Assembly: GCA_947500005.1 (NCBI GenBank)
Contig: CANMQJ010000027.1
Location: forward strand, 1-43,817
Reading direction: 5' to 3'
From: an uncultured Paracoccaceae bacterium
GTDB lineage: Bacteria; Pseudomonadota; Alphaproteobacteria; Rhodobacterales; Rhodobacteraceae
Length of the DNA: 43,817 nt
Position 1 is the stretch's first letter; the number at the start of each line of letters is the position of its first letter. Below the pieces are notes generated by a model. That model worked only from the letters and a program-made list of their open reading frames with translations, was not told the DNA's origin and did not search any database. The position numbers and the translations under genes are program-made. This document shows positions 26,013 to 34,875 of this stretch, one piece after another.

Positions 26013-28938
26013 GGACGCGTCCTCCCTCGGGATCGAAGAATACCGGGTTCACCACCTTGCAGAGGGTGGTTTCCCCCCTCAGCGCGTCGACCATCCTGAC
26101 GGTCTCGCCCTCGCGCGCCATGCCACGGCGTAAAAAGCCGAACCCGATCATGTGGCCCAGCGTCGGGGAATACGCCACCGACGTCACATAGCCCTGATCG
26201 TTCGGACGTATGGCCTCATCCCCCTCGCGGTAGAGATGCGCCCCGGAGAGCAACTTGCCAGCCGGGTCGAGCGGGTGCAGCCCGACCAGTTGCTCTCGCT
26301 CCTCCTTCAGCATGCCCGGACGCTCGGCCATCGTCTTGCCGATGCAGTCCTTCCTGGCCGAGACCATGCGCCCCATCCCGATATCGAAGGCCGTCGTCCG
26401 GCCGTGGATCTCGGCATGGGTGATGAAGCCCTTCTCGATCCGCAGAACGTTCAGCGCCTCCATCCCGTAAAGACCGCCGCCAAGCGCCTCGGCCTTCGCC
26501 GTCAAGATGTCGAACAGGCTCTCGCCATAGCGCGCGGGCACCGCGATCTCGTAGGCATGCTCGCCCGAGAAGGAGATACGGAAGAGCCGCCCGGCCACGC
26601 CCAGCACCGAAACCGGTCCGCAGGCCATGAAGGGCCAATCTGCGTCGTCTAGCGGCGCATCCAACAGGCCGTTCAGCAACTCGCGCGATTTCGGCCCCGC
26701 CACGGCGAATTGCGCCCATTGCTCCGTCACCGACGTGAAAGCCACGTCCAGATCGGGCCGCAGACCCTGATGCACGAATTCCAGATGCTTCATCACCTCG
26801 CCCGCCGCGGCGGTGGTGGTGGTCATGACGTAGTGCTCTTCGCCCAGCCGCGCGGTGGTGCCGTCATCCATCACATGCCCATCTTCGCGCAGCATCAGGC
26901 CATAGCGCGCGCGGCCCACCTTCAGCGTCGAGAACATGTTGGTATAGACGAAATCGAGGAAAGCCCCCGCATCCGGTCCCTGGATGTCGATCTTGCCCAG
27001 GGTCGAGACATCGCAGATGCCCACGCTTTCGCGCACCATCTTCACTTCGCGATCGCAGGACTGACGCCAAGTGCTTTCGCCTGGTTTGGGGAAATAGCTC
27101 GGCCGGTACCACAGCCCCGCCTCGATCATCGAGGCCCCGCGCTTGACGGTCGCCTCGTGCGAGGTGGTGAAGCGCTGCGGCTTGAACGCCATCCCTTCGG
27201 CCCCTGCCGCCATCGCGGCGATCGCCACGGGGGTATAGGGCGGGCGGAAGGTGGTGGTCCCCGTGTCGGGAATGTCGCGCCCGGTTGCATCCGCCAGGAT
27301 CGCCAGCGCCGCGACGTTGGAATTCTTGCCCTGGTCCGTCGCCATGCCCTGCGTGGTGTACCGCTTCATATGCTCGACAGAGCGGAAATTCTCGCGCGCG
27401 GCCTGCTTGACGTCCTTGACCGTCACGTCGTTCTGAAAGTCGAGCCAGGTCCGCCCCTTGCCCGGAACGGTCCAAAGCTGCGTGATTTCGTAGCTCCCGT
27501 CCTCGGCCGCCGGTACCTCCATCTCGACCGCCCGCCGACCCAGGTCGGACAGGGCCTCTTGCGCTGCGACAAGCCCCTCCCGCAGGCAGGCAGCGGTTGA
27601 GAAGCTGCCATTGGCTGCCCCCGCCGGAACAAGACCGGGCACCGCGTTGCGCGGCGGGACGAAGGCTGCGATATCGCGCCGCCACTCGGGCCTTGCGTTC
27701 ATGTGGCACGCCAGGTGCACCGAAGGGTTCCAGCCCCCCGTCATCGCCAGGCAATCCGTCTGGATCTTCTCCTCGCCGCCCGGGAGGCGGATCGTGATGC
27801 TTTCCAGCCCCTTGCGCCCGGACGTATCACAGACCATCGCGCCCCGCCACACGGCATAGTCGTGCGAGACCGGCCCGTCATGCCGGCTGTCGATAACGCC
27901 CGAGACATGGACCCCCGCCGCCATCAGGTCGCGCGCAGTGCGATGGATGTCATCGTTATTGCCAAACACCGTCACGCGCTCTCCCGCGCTCACGCCCCAG
28001 CGGTTGAGATAGGCGCGCACCGCGCCCGCGGTCATGATGCCGGGCCGGTCATTGTTACGAAAGGCCACAGGGCGCTCCAACGCGCCGGCCGCAAGGATCG
28101 CCCGCTTCGCCACGATCCGCCAAAAGGTCTCCAGCGGCGCGCCATATGGGCGCCGGTCGGTGTGATGCAGCACCCGCTCCAGCGCGGCGTAAGTGCCCTG
28201 ATCATAGGCGCCCACCACTGCCGTGCGCGACATCAGGCGGACATTGTCCATCTGCGCCAGTTCGTCCAGCACCTCTTCCGCCCACACGTGGCCCGGCTTG
28301 CCGTCGATCTCCTCGACCTCGGCCAGCAGCCGCCCGCCCATGCGCGCGCCCTCGTCGACGAGGATCACATCCGCCCCCGCGCGTCCGGCTGCCAACGCGG
28401 CCATCAACCCGGTCGGACCCGCCCCTACAACCAGCAGATCGCAAAACGCCCAGGCCCGCTCATATCGGTCGGGGTCGGCTTCTCCCGACAATGCGCCGAG
28501 GCCCGCTGCACGACGGATCGCCGGCTCATAGACCTTCTCCCAGAAGGCGCGGGGCCACATGAAGGTCTTGTAATAGAACCCCGCCCCCAGGAAGGGCGAA
28601 AACAGGTCGTTGACCGACAGCAAGTCCCAGTCGAGCGACGGCCAGCGGTTCTGGCTGCGCGCCACGAGGCCCGGGTGGATCTCCTGCATCGTGGCGCGCA
28701 CGTTGGGGTCCTGCGCCGCCCCCTCGCCCACCGTGACCAGCGCGTTGGGCTCCTCGCTGCCGGCGGTCAACACGCCGCGCGGCCGATGGTACTTGAACGA
28801 CCGTCCCATGACGCGGACATCATTGGCCAGCAGGGCCGAAGCAAGCGTATCGCCCGCGAAACCGCGATAGCTGCGCCCGTCGAAGGTGAAAGAGATCGGC
28901 GTTGTTCGGTCGATCAGCCCCTTGCCGTCAATCCTCAT
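26005..28938 (-). CDS. soxA: sarcosine oxidase alpha subunit
   Basis: A 977-residue subunit of the complex that oxidises sarcosine to glycine and passes the methyl group to tetrahydrofolate. The N-terminal ferredoxin-like domain (about 10-95) lacks iron-sulfur cysteines, as usual for SoxA. The NAD-binding Rossmann domain follows (VVGAGPTGLMAALAAGRAGA with GAGPTG at 172-177). The C-terminal third (about 600-977) is the folate-binding aminomethyltransferase (GcvT-like) domain: VGICDVSTLGKIDIQGPDA, FSGEHAYEIAVPA and 'GLYGMEALNVLRIEKGFI'. Its start overlaps the soxD stop by four bases. No folate-cycle genes (glyA, purU, folD) accompany the operon here. Confidence 0.96.
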   Translation of the reverse strand: MRIDGKGLIDRTTPISFTFDGRSYRGFAGDTLASALLANDVRVMGRSFKYHRPRGVLTAGSEEPNALVTVGEGAAQDPNVRATMQEIHPGLVARSQNRWPSLDWDLLSVNDLFSPFLGAGFYYKTFMWPRAFWEKVYEPAIRRAAGLGALSGEADPDRYERAWAFCDLLVVGAGPTGLMAALAAGRAGADVILVDEGARMGGRLLAEVEEIDGKPGHVWAEEVLDELAQMDNVRLMSRTAVVGAYDQGTYAALERVLHHTDRRPYGAPLETFWRIVAKRAILAAGALERPVAFRNNDRPGIMTAGAVRAYLNRWGVSAGERVTVFGNNDDIHRTARDLMAAGVHVSGVIDSRHDGPVSHDYAVWRGAMVCDTSGRKGLESITIRLPGGEEKIQTDCLAMTGGWNPSVHLACHMNARPEWRRDIAAFVPPRNAVPGLVPAGAANGSFSTAACLREGLVAAQEALSDLGRRAVEMEVPAAEDGSYEITQLWTVPGKGRTWLDFQNDVTVKDVKQAARENFRSVEHMKRYTTQGMATDQGKNSNVAALAILADATGRDIPDTGTTTFRPPYTPVAIAAMAAGAEGMAFKPQRFTTSHEATVKRGASMIEAGLWYRPSYFPKPGESTWRQSCDREVKMVRESVGICDVSTLGKIDIQGPDAGAFLDFVYTNMFSTLKVGRARYGLMLREDGHVMDDGTTARLGEEHYVMTTTTAAAGEVMKHLEFVHQGLRPDLDVAFTSVTEQWAQFAVAGPKSRELLNGLLDAPLDDADWPFMACGPVSVLGVAGRLFRISFSGEHAYEIAVPARYGESLFDILTAKAEALGGGLYGMEALNVLRIEKGFITHAEIHGRTTAFDIGMGRMVSARKDCIGKTMAERPGMLKEEREQLVGLHPLDPAGKLLSGAHLYREGDEAIRPNDQGYVTSVAYSPTLGHMIGFGFLRRGMAREGETVRMVDALRGETTLCKVVNPVFFDPEGGRVRG

Positions 28939-29198
28939 CGCCGCACTCCCCGCGCCAGTTCGGTGGCCAGCACCTCATGCGTGACGGTGTTGCGGGTGAC
29001 CACGACCCAGGCGCCGCAGCCGCCCTCGTGATACCACAGGTCGCGCGTCTCTCCGGCCGGGTTCTCGCGCGTGTAGACATAGGCGTCCCAAGCCTCCTCG
29101 CCCGCATCGGGCGTCGGACGGTTCAGTTCCAGCGCGTGCCCCTTGTAGTAGAACTCGCGCCGATCGCGCTCACCGCAAAGCGGACAGGTGATCCTCAT
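28935..29198 (-). CDS. soxD: sarcosine oxidase delta subunit
   Basis: An 87-residue zinc-binding subunit. The expected ligands are visible: Cys5 and Cys8 in CPLCG, and His57 and Cys61 in WYHEGGCGAW. The motif EAWDAYVYTRENPAGETRDL between them is characteristic. Its ATGA overlap with soxA couples translation. It follows soxB after 57 bases that carry a dispersed repeat motif. Confidence 0.96.
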   Translation of the reverse strand: MRITCPLCGERDRREFYYKGHALELNRPTPDAGEEAWDAYVYTRENPAGETRDLWYHEGGCGAWVVVTRNTVTHEVLATELARGVRR

Positions 29199-29212
29199 GA
29201 CCGCGCCCCCTG

Positions 29213-29234
29213 CTTCATCTCTTTGAAAATACTC
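29213..29234 (-). repeat. dispersed terminator-like motif, copy 1 (soxB-soxD gap)
   Basis: Read on the minus strand it is GAGTATTTTCA followed by AAGAGATGAAG. The copy at 41816-41838 differs by one substitution and one extra base. The motif follows a short GC-rich segment, as a terminator U-tract would. Confidence 0.55.
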
Positions 29235-29255
29235 AAGTCCCGCATCCGCCGCCCC

Positions 29256-30509
29256 TCAATGCAGGTTGTGTTGAGAGCCCTTGCCCTCTTCGTCGATGAT
29301 CCCGCGCCCGGTGCGGAACCGGTCCAGCCGGAAACCGGTGGCATTCTCATGGTAGGTGTCGGTGGCGATCAGATGGGCGAAGACATGCCCCGATCCCGGC
29401 ACAGCCTTGAACCCGCCGTAGTTCCAGCCGCAATTCAGGTAAAGCCCCTCGACATGCGTCTTGTCGATGATGGGCGAGCCGTCGGGCGACATGTCCATGA
29501 TCCCGCCCCAGCTGCGCAGGACCCGCGCCTTGCCGATCATCGGCATCAGCGCCATCCCCGCCTCCATCACGTTCTCGACAGTCGGCAGGTTCCCCCGCGC
29601 GGCGTAAGACGCGTAAAAGTCGATATCGCCGCCGAAAACCAACCCGCCCTTGTCAGACTGGCTGATATAGAAATGCCCCATGCCGAAGGTCACGACATGG
29701 TCGATGCAGGGTTTGAGCCCCTCGGTCACGAAGGCTTGCAGCACATGGCTCTCGATCGGCAGACGCATCCCCGCCATCGCCGCAACCTGGCTGGACCGGC
29801 CCGCGACGACCATCGCGATCTTCCTGGCACGGATCGCCCCGCGCGTCGTTTGCACGCCCGTGACCTTGCCATTCTTGATGTCGATGCCGGTCACTTCGCA
29901 ATTCTGGATCAAATCGACGCCCCGGCTGTCCGCGCCGCGCGCATAACCCCAGGCGACCGCGTCATGTCGGGCAGTGCCGCCGCGGGGATGGTAAAGTCCG
30001 CCATAGATCGGAAAGCGCAGGTTGTCGTAGTTGAGATAGGGCAGCATCCCGCGCAGCTCGTCCCGGCCCAGCAGGATCGCGTCGTCCCCCTGGCTGATCA
30101 TCATGTTGCCCCGCCGTGCCGCTGCGTCGCGCTGGCCGTCGGAGTGGAACAGGTTGATGATCCCGCGCTGCGAATGCATCACGTTGTAGTTGAGGTCTTC
30201 CTCCAGCCCTTCCCAAAGCTTGAGCGAATGCGAGTAGAACTGCGAATTGCCCTCGAGAAAGTAGTTCGCCCGCACGATCGTTGTGTTGCGCCCGACATTC
30301 CCGCCCCCCAGATACCCCTTTTCCAGCACCGCGACATTCGTCAGCCCGTGTTCCTTGGCAAGGTAGTAGGCGGTCGAAAGCCCGTGGCCCCCGCCGCCGA
30401 TGATGACGATGTCATACTCGGTCTTGGGCTCGGGATCGCGCCAATGCGGCGCCCAGCCCCTGTTCCCCGTCAGCCCCTCCTTCAGGACGCGAAGGCCCGA
30501 AAACCGCAT
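29256..30509 (-). CDS. soxB: sarcosine oxidase beta subunit
   Basis: A 417-residue flavoprotein subunit holding non-covalent FAD and covalent FMN. The FAD-binding motif VIIGGGGHGLSTAYYLAKEH lies at about 36-55. LEKGYLGGGNVGRNTTIVR follows. His174 in GGLYHPRGGTARHD matches by position the FMN-linked His173 of characterised enzymes. It is the first gene of the soxBDAG cluster. Its promoter should lie within the 482-base region upstream. Confidence 0.95.
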   Translation of the reverse strand: MRFSGLRVLKEGLTGNRGWAPHWRDPEPKTEYDIVIIGGGGHGLSTAYYLAKEHGLTNVAVLEKGYLGGGNVGRNTTIVRANYFLEGNSQFYSHSLKLWEGLEEDLNYNVMHSQRGIINLFHSDGQRDAAARRGNMMISQGDDAILLGRDELRGMLPYLNYDNLRFPIYGGLYHPRGGTARHDAVAWGYARGADSRGVDLIQNCEVTGIDIKNGKVTGVQTTRGAIRARKIAMVVAGRSSQVAAMAGMRLPIESHVLQAFVTEGLKPCIDHVVTFGMGHFYISQSDKGGLVFGGDIDFYASYAARGNLPTVENVMEAGMALMPMIGKARVLRSWGGIMDMSPDGSPIIDKTHVEGLYLNCGWNYGGFKAVPGSGHVFAHLIATDTYHENATGFRLDRFRTGRGIIDEEGKGSQHNLH

Positions 30510-30991
30510 GAGTATTCTCCCCGTTCACCGCTCGGTGCGCATGACGCGACACTAAGGACCGGGCGCGGCAAGGCTCACCGGAATTCGACAAAATCCGTCG
30601 CATCCGACACCGGTAGCGGCGCGCCCGCTTACGGATCTTGTTCTCCTTGGCGCCCGGCTTCCTGTCAAACTGAAAGCGCATGATGCCCGGCACGGTCGCA
30701 AAAAGAATTCTTGGGGCAGACCCTTGTTTTCGACGCAGCGTCGACAGCCGGGCCGCAACCTTCAGAACAGCAAGCGGAACGCGATGCCGGCGAAGCGTTC
30801 GGTATCGTCGGACTGGCGGCTGCTCTTGAAGCGAAACGGCCGCGCGGAACAAAGAGCCGTTGCTGCGATAGCCGGTGCCGCGAGGCAGGTTGGGATCGAG
30901 ATCTCCTGCGTCTGGATACGCCAGACCTAGCGTACCCGCAGCAGTCGCCAAACCGTTGTCCCGAACCCGTCCCGGACTGTTGCTTTCGCTT
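30510..30991. other. 482-base region without a convincing gene
   Basis: This gap between gdh and soxB is of ordinary GC content with open frames on both strands. The minus-strand frame running through it continues from antisense-shifted gdh sequence and lacks a ribosome site and a recognisable family. It contains a basic stretch (AKENKIRKRARRYR). The region should hold the soxB promoter. A degenerate gene remnant or an RNA is possible, but neither is shown. Confidence 0.4.
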
Positions 30992-32422
30992 CTAGAGCCC
31001 CTTTGCGCGATAGCTTCTGGCGACCCTGTCGATCGAGACGATATAGGCCGCAGTACGAAGATCCTCGACATCGTTCCGGTCGTGCCAGACGGCACTCATC
31101 GATTGGTAGGCCGTTCGCATCGTGTCATCGAGACCCGAGCGCACCAGTTCAAGCTCATCCGCACCCCTGAGGTATTTCGCCTTGAAATTCGGCGACATGG
31201 ACCAGGCATCGCCCAGGTAACGGTCGAGTCGCTCGAGCTCATGGACGATCAGTTCGTGCCGCGCTTCCTCTTGCCGGCGTTGCATGCGGCCGAACCGGAT
31301 ATGGCTGAGGTTCTTGACCCACTCGAAATAGGACACGGTCACCCCGCCCGCGTTGGCATACATGTCGGGGATGATGACCGTTCCCTTCTTGCGCAGGATC
31401 TCGTCCGCCCCGGCAGTAACCGGGCCATTCGCGGCCTCGATGATCAGCGGGGCCTTGATCCGCTCGGCATTGGTCAGGTTGATCACCCCTTCAAGCGCCG
31501 CTGGAATGAGGATGTCGCACTCTGCTTCCAGCACCGCGGGCCCCTCGGCCGTGTGCGTCGCGTCGGGATAGCCGGTCACGCCCCCGTGTTTCTGGATCCA
31601 TTGGTAGACCGCCTCCACGTCGATACCCTCCGGATCGAACAGGGCGCCGTCACGCTCGATGATGCCCGTGATGATCGAGCCGTCCTCCTCGCTGAGGAAC
31701 TTGGCGGCGTGATAGCCCACGTTGCCGAGGCCCTGCACGATCACCCGTTTGCCCTCGAGCTTGCCTGACAATCCGGCCTTCGCAGCATCTTCCGGATGCC
31801 GGAAGAATTCGCGGAGGGCATATTGCACCCCGCGACCCGTCGCCTCCACACGCCCGGCGATCCCTCCGGCGTTGAGCGGTTTGCCGGTGACGCAGGCGCG
31901 CGCGTTGATGTCCGTGGTATTCATCCGCGCGTACTGGTCCGCGATCCATGCCATTTCACGCTCTCCGGTCCCCATGTCGGGGGCGGGCACGTTCTGGGCC
32001 GGGTTGATCAGGTCGCGCTTGGCCAGCTCATAGGCGAAGCGCCGGGTGATGCGTTCCAGCTCTTCCTCGTTGTAGGCGCGGGGATCGATGCACAGCCCGC
32101 CCTTGGAGCCGCCGAAAGGTGTCTCCACCAGCGCGCATTTGTAGGTCATCAGCGCGGCCAGTGCCTCGACCTCGTCCTGGTTGACCTCGGGCGCGTAGCG
32201 GATGCCGCCCTTCACCGGCTCCATGTGTTCGGAATGGACCGAGCGATACCCGGTGAAGGTATGTACCTGTCCGCGCAGACGCACGCCGAAGCGGACGGTG
32301 TAGGTCGCGTTGCAGACCCGGATCTTCTCCTCGAGCCCGGGCGGGAGATCCATCAGGGCCACAGCCCGGTTGAACATAAGGTCCACACTCTCGCGGAAAC
32401 TCGGTTCGTTCGTCAGGGTCAT
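30992..32422 (-). CDS. glutamate dehydrogenase (Glu/Leu/Phe/Val dehydrogenase family)
   Basis: A 476-residue enzyme that interconverts glutamate and 2-oxoglutarate plus ammonia. The substrate domain has KGGIRY (71-76), ETPFGGSKGGLCIDP with the catalytic-type Lys (100-114) and PAPDMGT with Asp149. The Rossmann domain has VIVQGLGNVGYHAAKF (GLGNVG 231-236) and later LIIEAANGPVT and PDMYANAGGVTVSYFEW. The start at 32422 follows GGAGGTGCAG; an in-frame ATG 15 bases earlier is worse placed. NAD versus NADP use cannot be settled by eye. It stands upstream of soxB and would draw on the nitrogen freed by sarcosine breakdown, but the two genes are separated by 482 bases. Confidence 0.93.
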   Translation of the reverse strand: MTLTNEPSFRESVDLMFNRAVALMDLPPGLEEKIRVCNATYTVRFGVRLRGQVHTFTGYRSVHSEHMEPVKGGIRYAPEVNQDEVEALAALMTYKCALVETPFGGSKGGLCIDPRAYNEEELERITRRFAYELAKRDLINPAQNVPAPDMGTGEREMAWIADQYARMNTTDINARACVTGKPLNAGGIAGRVEATGRGVQYALREFFRHPEDAAKAGLSGKLEGKRVIVQGLGNVGYHAAKFLSEEDGSIITGIIERDGALFDPEGIDVEAVYQWIQKHGGVTGYPDATHTAEGPAVLEAECDILIPAALEGVINLTNAERIKAPLIIEAANGPVTAGADEILRKKGTVIIPDMYANAGGVTVSYFEWVKNLSHIRFGRMQRRQEEARHELIVHELERLDRYLGDAWSMSPNFKAKYLRGADELELVRSGLDDTMRTAYQSMSAVWHDRNDVEDLRTAAYIVSIDRVARSYRAKGL

Positions 32423-32764
32423 CTGCACCTCCCGCATCCCCAGCGACTCGCAGTCGCTTATGACGCTTTGTCGCAGTCTGAGTATGTCGGTTCAATTAAG
32501 AACTGCGAAAATTTTCAGCAGCTTGAAGAGGCGCGGAAAGACCTGCGGACAGAATCGCCCGACTTTGCGGCGAAAAGACGGCATTGTCCCAAGCCCATCG
32601 ACAAACTTGGCGGCATTCCCGGAATTGTGGACAAGAAACCTCATCATATTCGATATTTAGCGCTTTTCTTGCCGCCATTTCGCCATCTTCGTACAGGATA
32701 AATCGGGGGTCGAAGTCTCGTGCAGCGATTGGTTCACGATCGCCGCCCAATGCGGAATGGTATT
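32423..32764. promoter_or_regulatory. 342-base divergent regulatory region (gdh / Tad genes)
   Basis: Gene-free, AT-richer stretch between divergently transcribed genes. It contains GTTCAATTAAGAAC (32490-32503, inverted 4-bp arms) and GAAAATTTTC (32507-32516), a perfect 10-bp palindrome inside the larger imperfect repeat CTGC-GAAAATTTTC-AGCAG. These lie about 70-95 bases upstream of the gdh start and are candidate regulator sites, for example for an Lrp/AsnC-type protein. Confidence 0.45.
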
Positions 32765-34342
32765 ATGAGTAGACCCAGTTCAGCACGCAGATGCTCCGAG
32801 CACGGCGCCTCGCGCCTTCGGACGTGCCTGTGGCGTTTTGCCCGCGGAGAAGACGGCAGTGTCACGGTCCTGGCCCTGTTCTTTCTGTTGATCATGATGG
32901 GCATCGCCGGCATCGGCATCGACCTGATGCGCTACGAACGAAATCGCGCCTCGCTGCAATACACGCTCGACCGCGCCGTCCTTGCGGCCGCCGACCTCGA
33001 CCAGTCCGCCGATCCCGAAACCGTGGTGAGGGACTATCTCGACCAGGCAGGGCTGCTTCAATACCTGACCGGCATCACGGTCGAAGAGGGGCTCGGCTTC
33101 CGCAAGGTCGAGGCCAGCGCCGAATCCGCCTTTCCCACCCAGTTCATGCACATGAGCGGCGTCGATACTTTGAACGCACCCGCCCGCAGCGTGGCAGAGG
33201 AAAGTATCGGAGTCGTCGAGATCTCCCTGATCCTCGACGTGTCGGGTTCGATGGGCAGGAACAACCGCCTGCGCAATCTCAAGGTCGCCGCCAAGGACTT
33301 CATTGACGTCATGTTGGACAACACCGAAGAAGGATCGTTGTCCATCTCGATCATTCCTTATGCGACACAGGTCAATGCCGGCGCGAGCCTGCTATCGAAA
33401 TACCCGAACGTGACCAAGGAACACAATTATTCCCATTGTGTGAACTTTACCGCGAACCAGTTCAGCAAGAGCGATCTCGACCAGTACGACATACTGGAGC
33501 GCACTGGCCATTTCGACCCGTGGTCCTGGGATCGCTACGGAATCACGACGCCGGTTTGCCCGGTCCGGGCCGGTACCGAGATCCTGCCTTTAACCGATGA
33601 TCGCAACGCATTGCACAGACATATTGACGCCATGACGGCCGATGGAAACACCTCTATCGACATAGGCATGAAATGGGGCGCGGTGCTTCTCGACCCTTCG
33701 GCACGCAACGTGGTTTCCGGTCTGATCGGCGACGGGGTCATCGATGCAAAGTTTCAGAATCGTCCTTCGAACTATGATAGTGACGTTCTGAAGATCGCAA
33801 TCGTGATGTCGGACGGCCAGAACACCGACCAATACATGCTGAACCCGTCGCTCCGGGACACGATGTCCGATGTTTGGTACAACAGCCAAGCAGACCGGTT
33901 CTCGACCCGTCATTCGCAGGGGAACAATACCTGGTACTACTGGGCGGATTACTACGATTGGGAGGATCATCCATACGGCGACGAGGAATATGGCGATGCA
34001 GTCCGTCTTTCTTATGCGGAACTGTTCGACAAGGTTTCCATCCGTTACTTCGCCGACCACCTCTACCGCTATACGAACAGCGGCTGGGGCCGTCAGTCGT
34101 CCGCTTATTCGAAAAAGAACGCATCGGCCAAGGATCAGCAAACCAAGCATGTCTGCGACGCGGCCAAGGACCAGGGGGTAATCGTCTACGGCGTGGCGTT
34201 CGAGGCACCGTGGTCCGGTTACCGGGTTCTCAAGGATTGCGCGAGTTCGGACAGCCACATGTATGACGTGGACGGGTTGGAAATCTCCGACGCCTTTGCC
34301 TCCATCGCGTCCTCGATCCGCAAACTGAGGTTGACCCAATGA
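32765..34342 (+). CDS. TadG-like pseudopilin-type protein with VWA domain
   Basis: A 525-residue protein. After a basic cytoplasmic start comes the TadE/TadG-type segment EDGSVTVLALFFLLIMMGIAGIGIDLMRYE with 'LQYTLDRAVLAAADLDQ'. The VWA domain begins at DVSGSM (158-163) and has the later metal motif VMSDGQNTDQY. A large Tyr/Trp/Asp-rich insert (WYYWADYYDWEDHPYGDEEY) lies before the final strand. TadG proteins belong to the Tad/Flp pilus system for surface attachment. The ATG at 32765 is chosen with GGAA upstream; a GTG at 32720 is less likely. It overlaps the next gene by four bases. Confidence 0.88.
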   Translation: MSRPSSARRCSEHGASRLRTCLWRFARGEDGSVTVLALFFLLIMMGIAGIGIDLMRYERNRASLQYTLDRAVLAAADLDQSADPETVVRDYLDQAGLLQYLTGITVEEGLGFRKVEASAESAFPTQFMHMSGVDTLNAPARSVAEESIGVVEISLILDVSGSMGRNNRLRNLKVAAKDFIDVMLDNTEEGSLSISIIPYATQVNAGASLLSKYPNVTKEHNYSHCVNFTANQFSKSDLDQYDILERTGHFDPWSWDRYGITTPVCPVRAGTEILPLTDDRNALHRHIDAMTADGNTSIDIGMKWGAVLLDPSARNVVSGLIGDGVIDAKFQNRPSNYDSDVLKIAIVMSDGQNTDQYMLNPSLRDTMSDVWYNSQADRFSTRHSQGNNTWYYWADYYDWEDHPYGDEEYGDAVRLSYAELFDKVSIRYFADHLYRYTNSGWGRQSSAYSKKNASAKDQQTKHVCDAAKDQGVIVYGVAFEAPWSGYRVLKDCASSDSHMYDVDGLEISDAFASIASSIRKLRLTQ

Positions 34343-34875
34343 TCTCGCGGCTGGTTTCCCTCTGGCGCGCCTTCCGAAAGCAGGAAGACGGCAATGCCAC
34401 GATCGAGTTCGTCATCATCTTTCCGGCGCTTCTCGTAGTCATGCTGTCGGGGGTCGAACTGGCCTTCGTCTCGCTGAACCACGCGATGCTGGAACGCGCG
34501 GTGGACATGACCGTACGGGATATTCGCCTCGGTACGGGCCGCGCTCACGATCACGACGAGATCAAGGACGTGATCTGCGAGCGCGCCGGTTTCATCGAGG
34601 ATTGCGCCACCAACCTCAAGCTCGAGATGATCCGGCTCGATCCGTATGGCACGGTGTCGATTCCGGCGCAGCCCGACTGCACCGACACGTCCGACGAGGT
34701 GAAACCGGTGCGCAGTTTCGTGAACGGGCAGAGCAACGACCTGATGGTCCTGCGCGCCTGCGCCAAGATCAACCCGGTCTTTCCGACATCGGGGCTGGGC
34801 AAGAAACTCGGCGACAACGCCGACGGCCAATACGCGCTGACCGCGACGACCGTCTTTGTACAGGAGCCGATCTGA
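34339..34875 (+). CDS. TadE-like pseudopilin
   Basis: A 178-residue protein with the TadE signature at the N-terminus: a basic start, then QEDGNATIEFVIIFPALLVV with the pilin-like Glu in 'ATIEF', and a single helix to about residue 45. The outer part of 130 residues has four cysteines (ICERAGFIEDC, QPDC, RACAK), which suggests disulfides. Its ATG overlaps the stop of the VWA gene, and its stop overlaps the next ATG by one base (TGATG), so the three genes form a coupled operon. The Tad ATPase, secretin and prepilin peptidase genes are not in this window. Confidence 0.88.
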   Translation: MISRLVSLWRAFRKQEDGNATIEFVIIFPALLVVMLSGVELAFVSLNHAMLERAVDMTVRDIRLGTGRAHDHDEIKDVICERAGFIEDCATNLKLEMIRLDPYGTVSIPAQPDCTDTSDEVKPVRSFVNGQSNDLMVLRACAKINPVFPTSGLGKKLGDNADGQYALTATTVFVQEPI

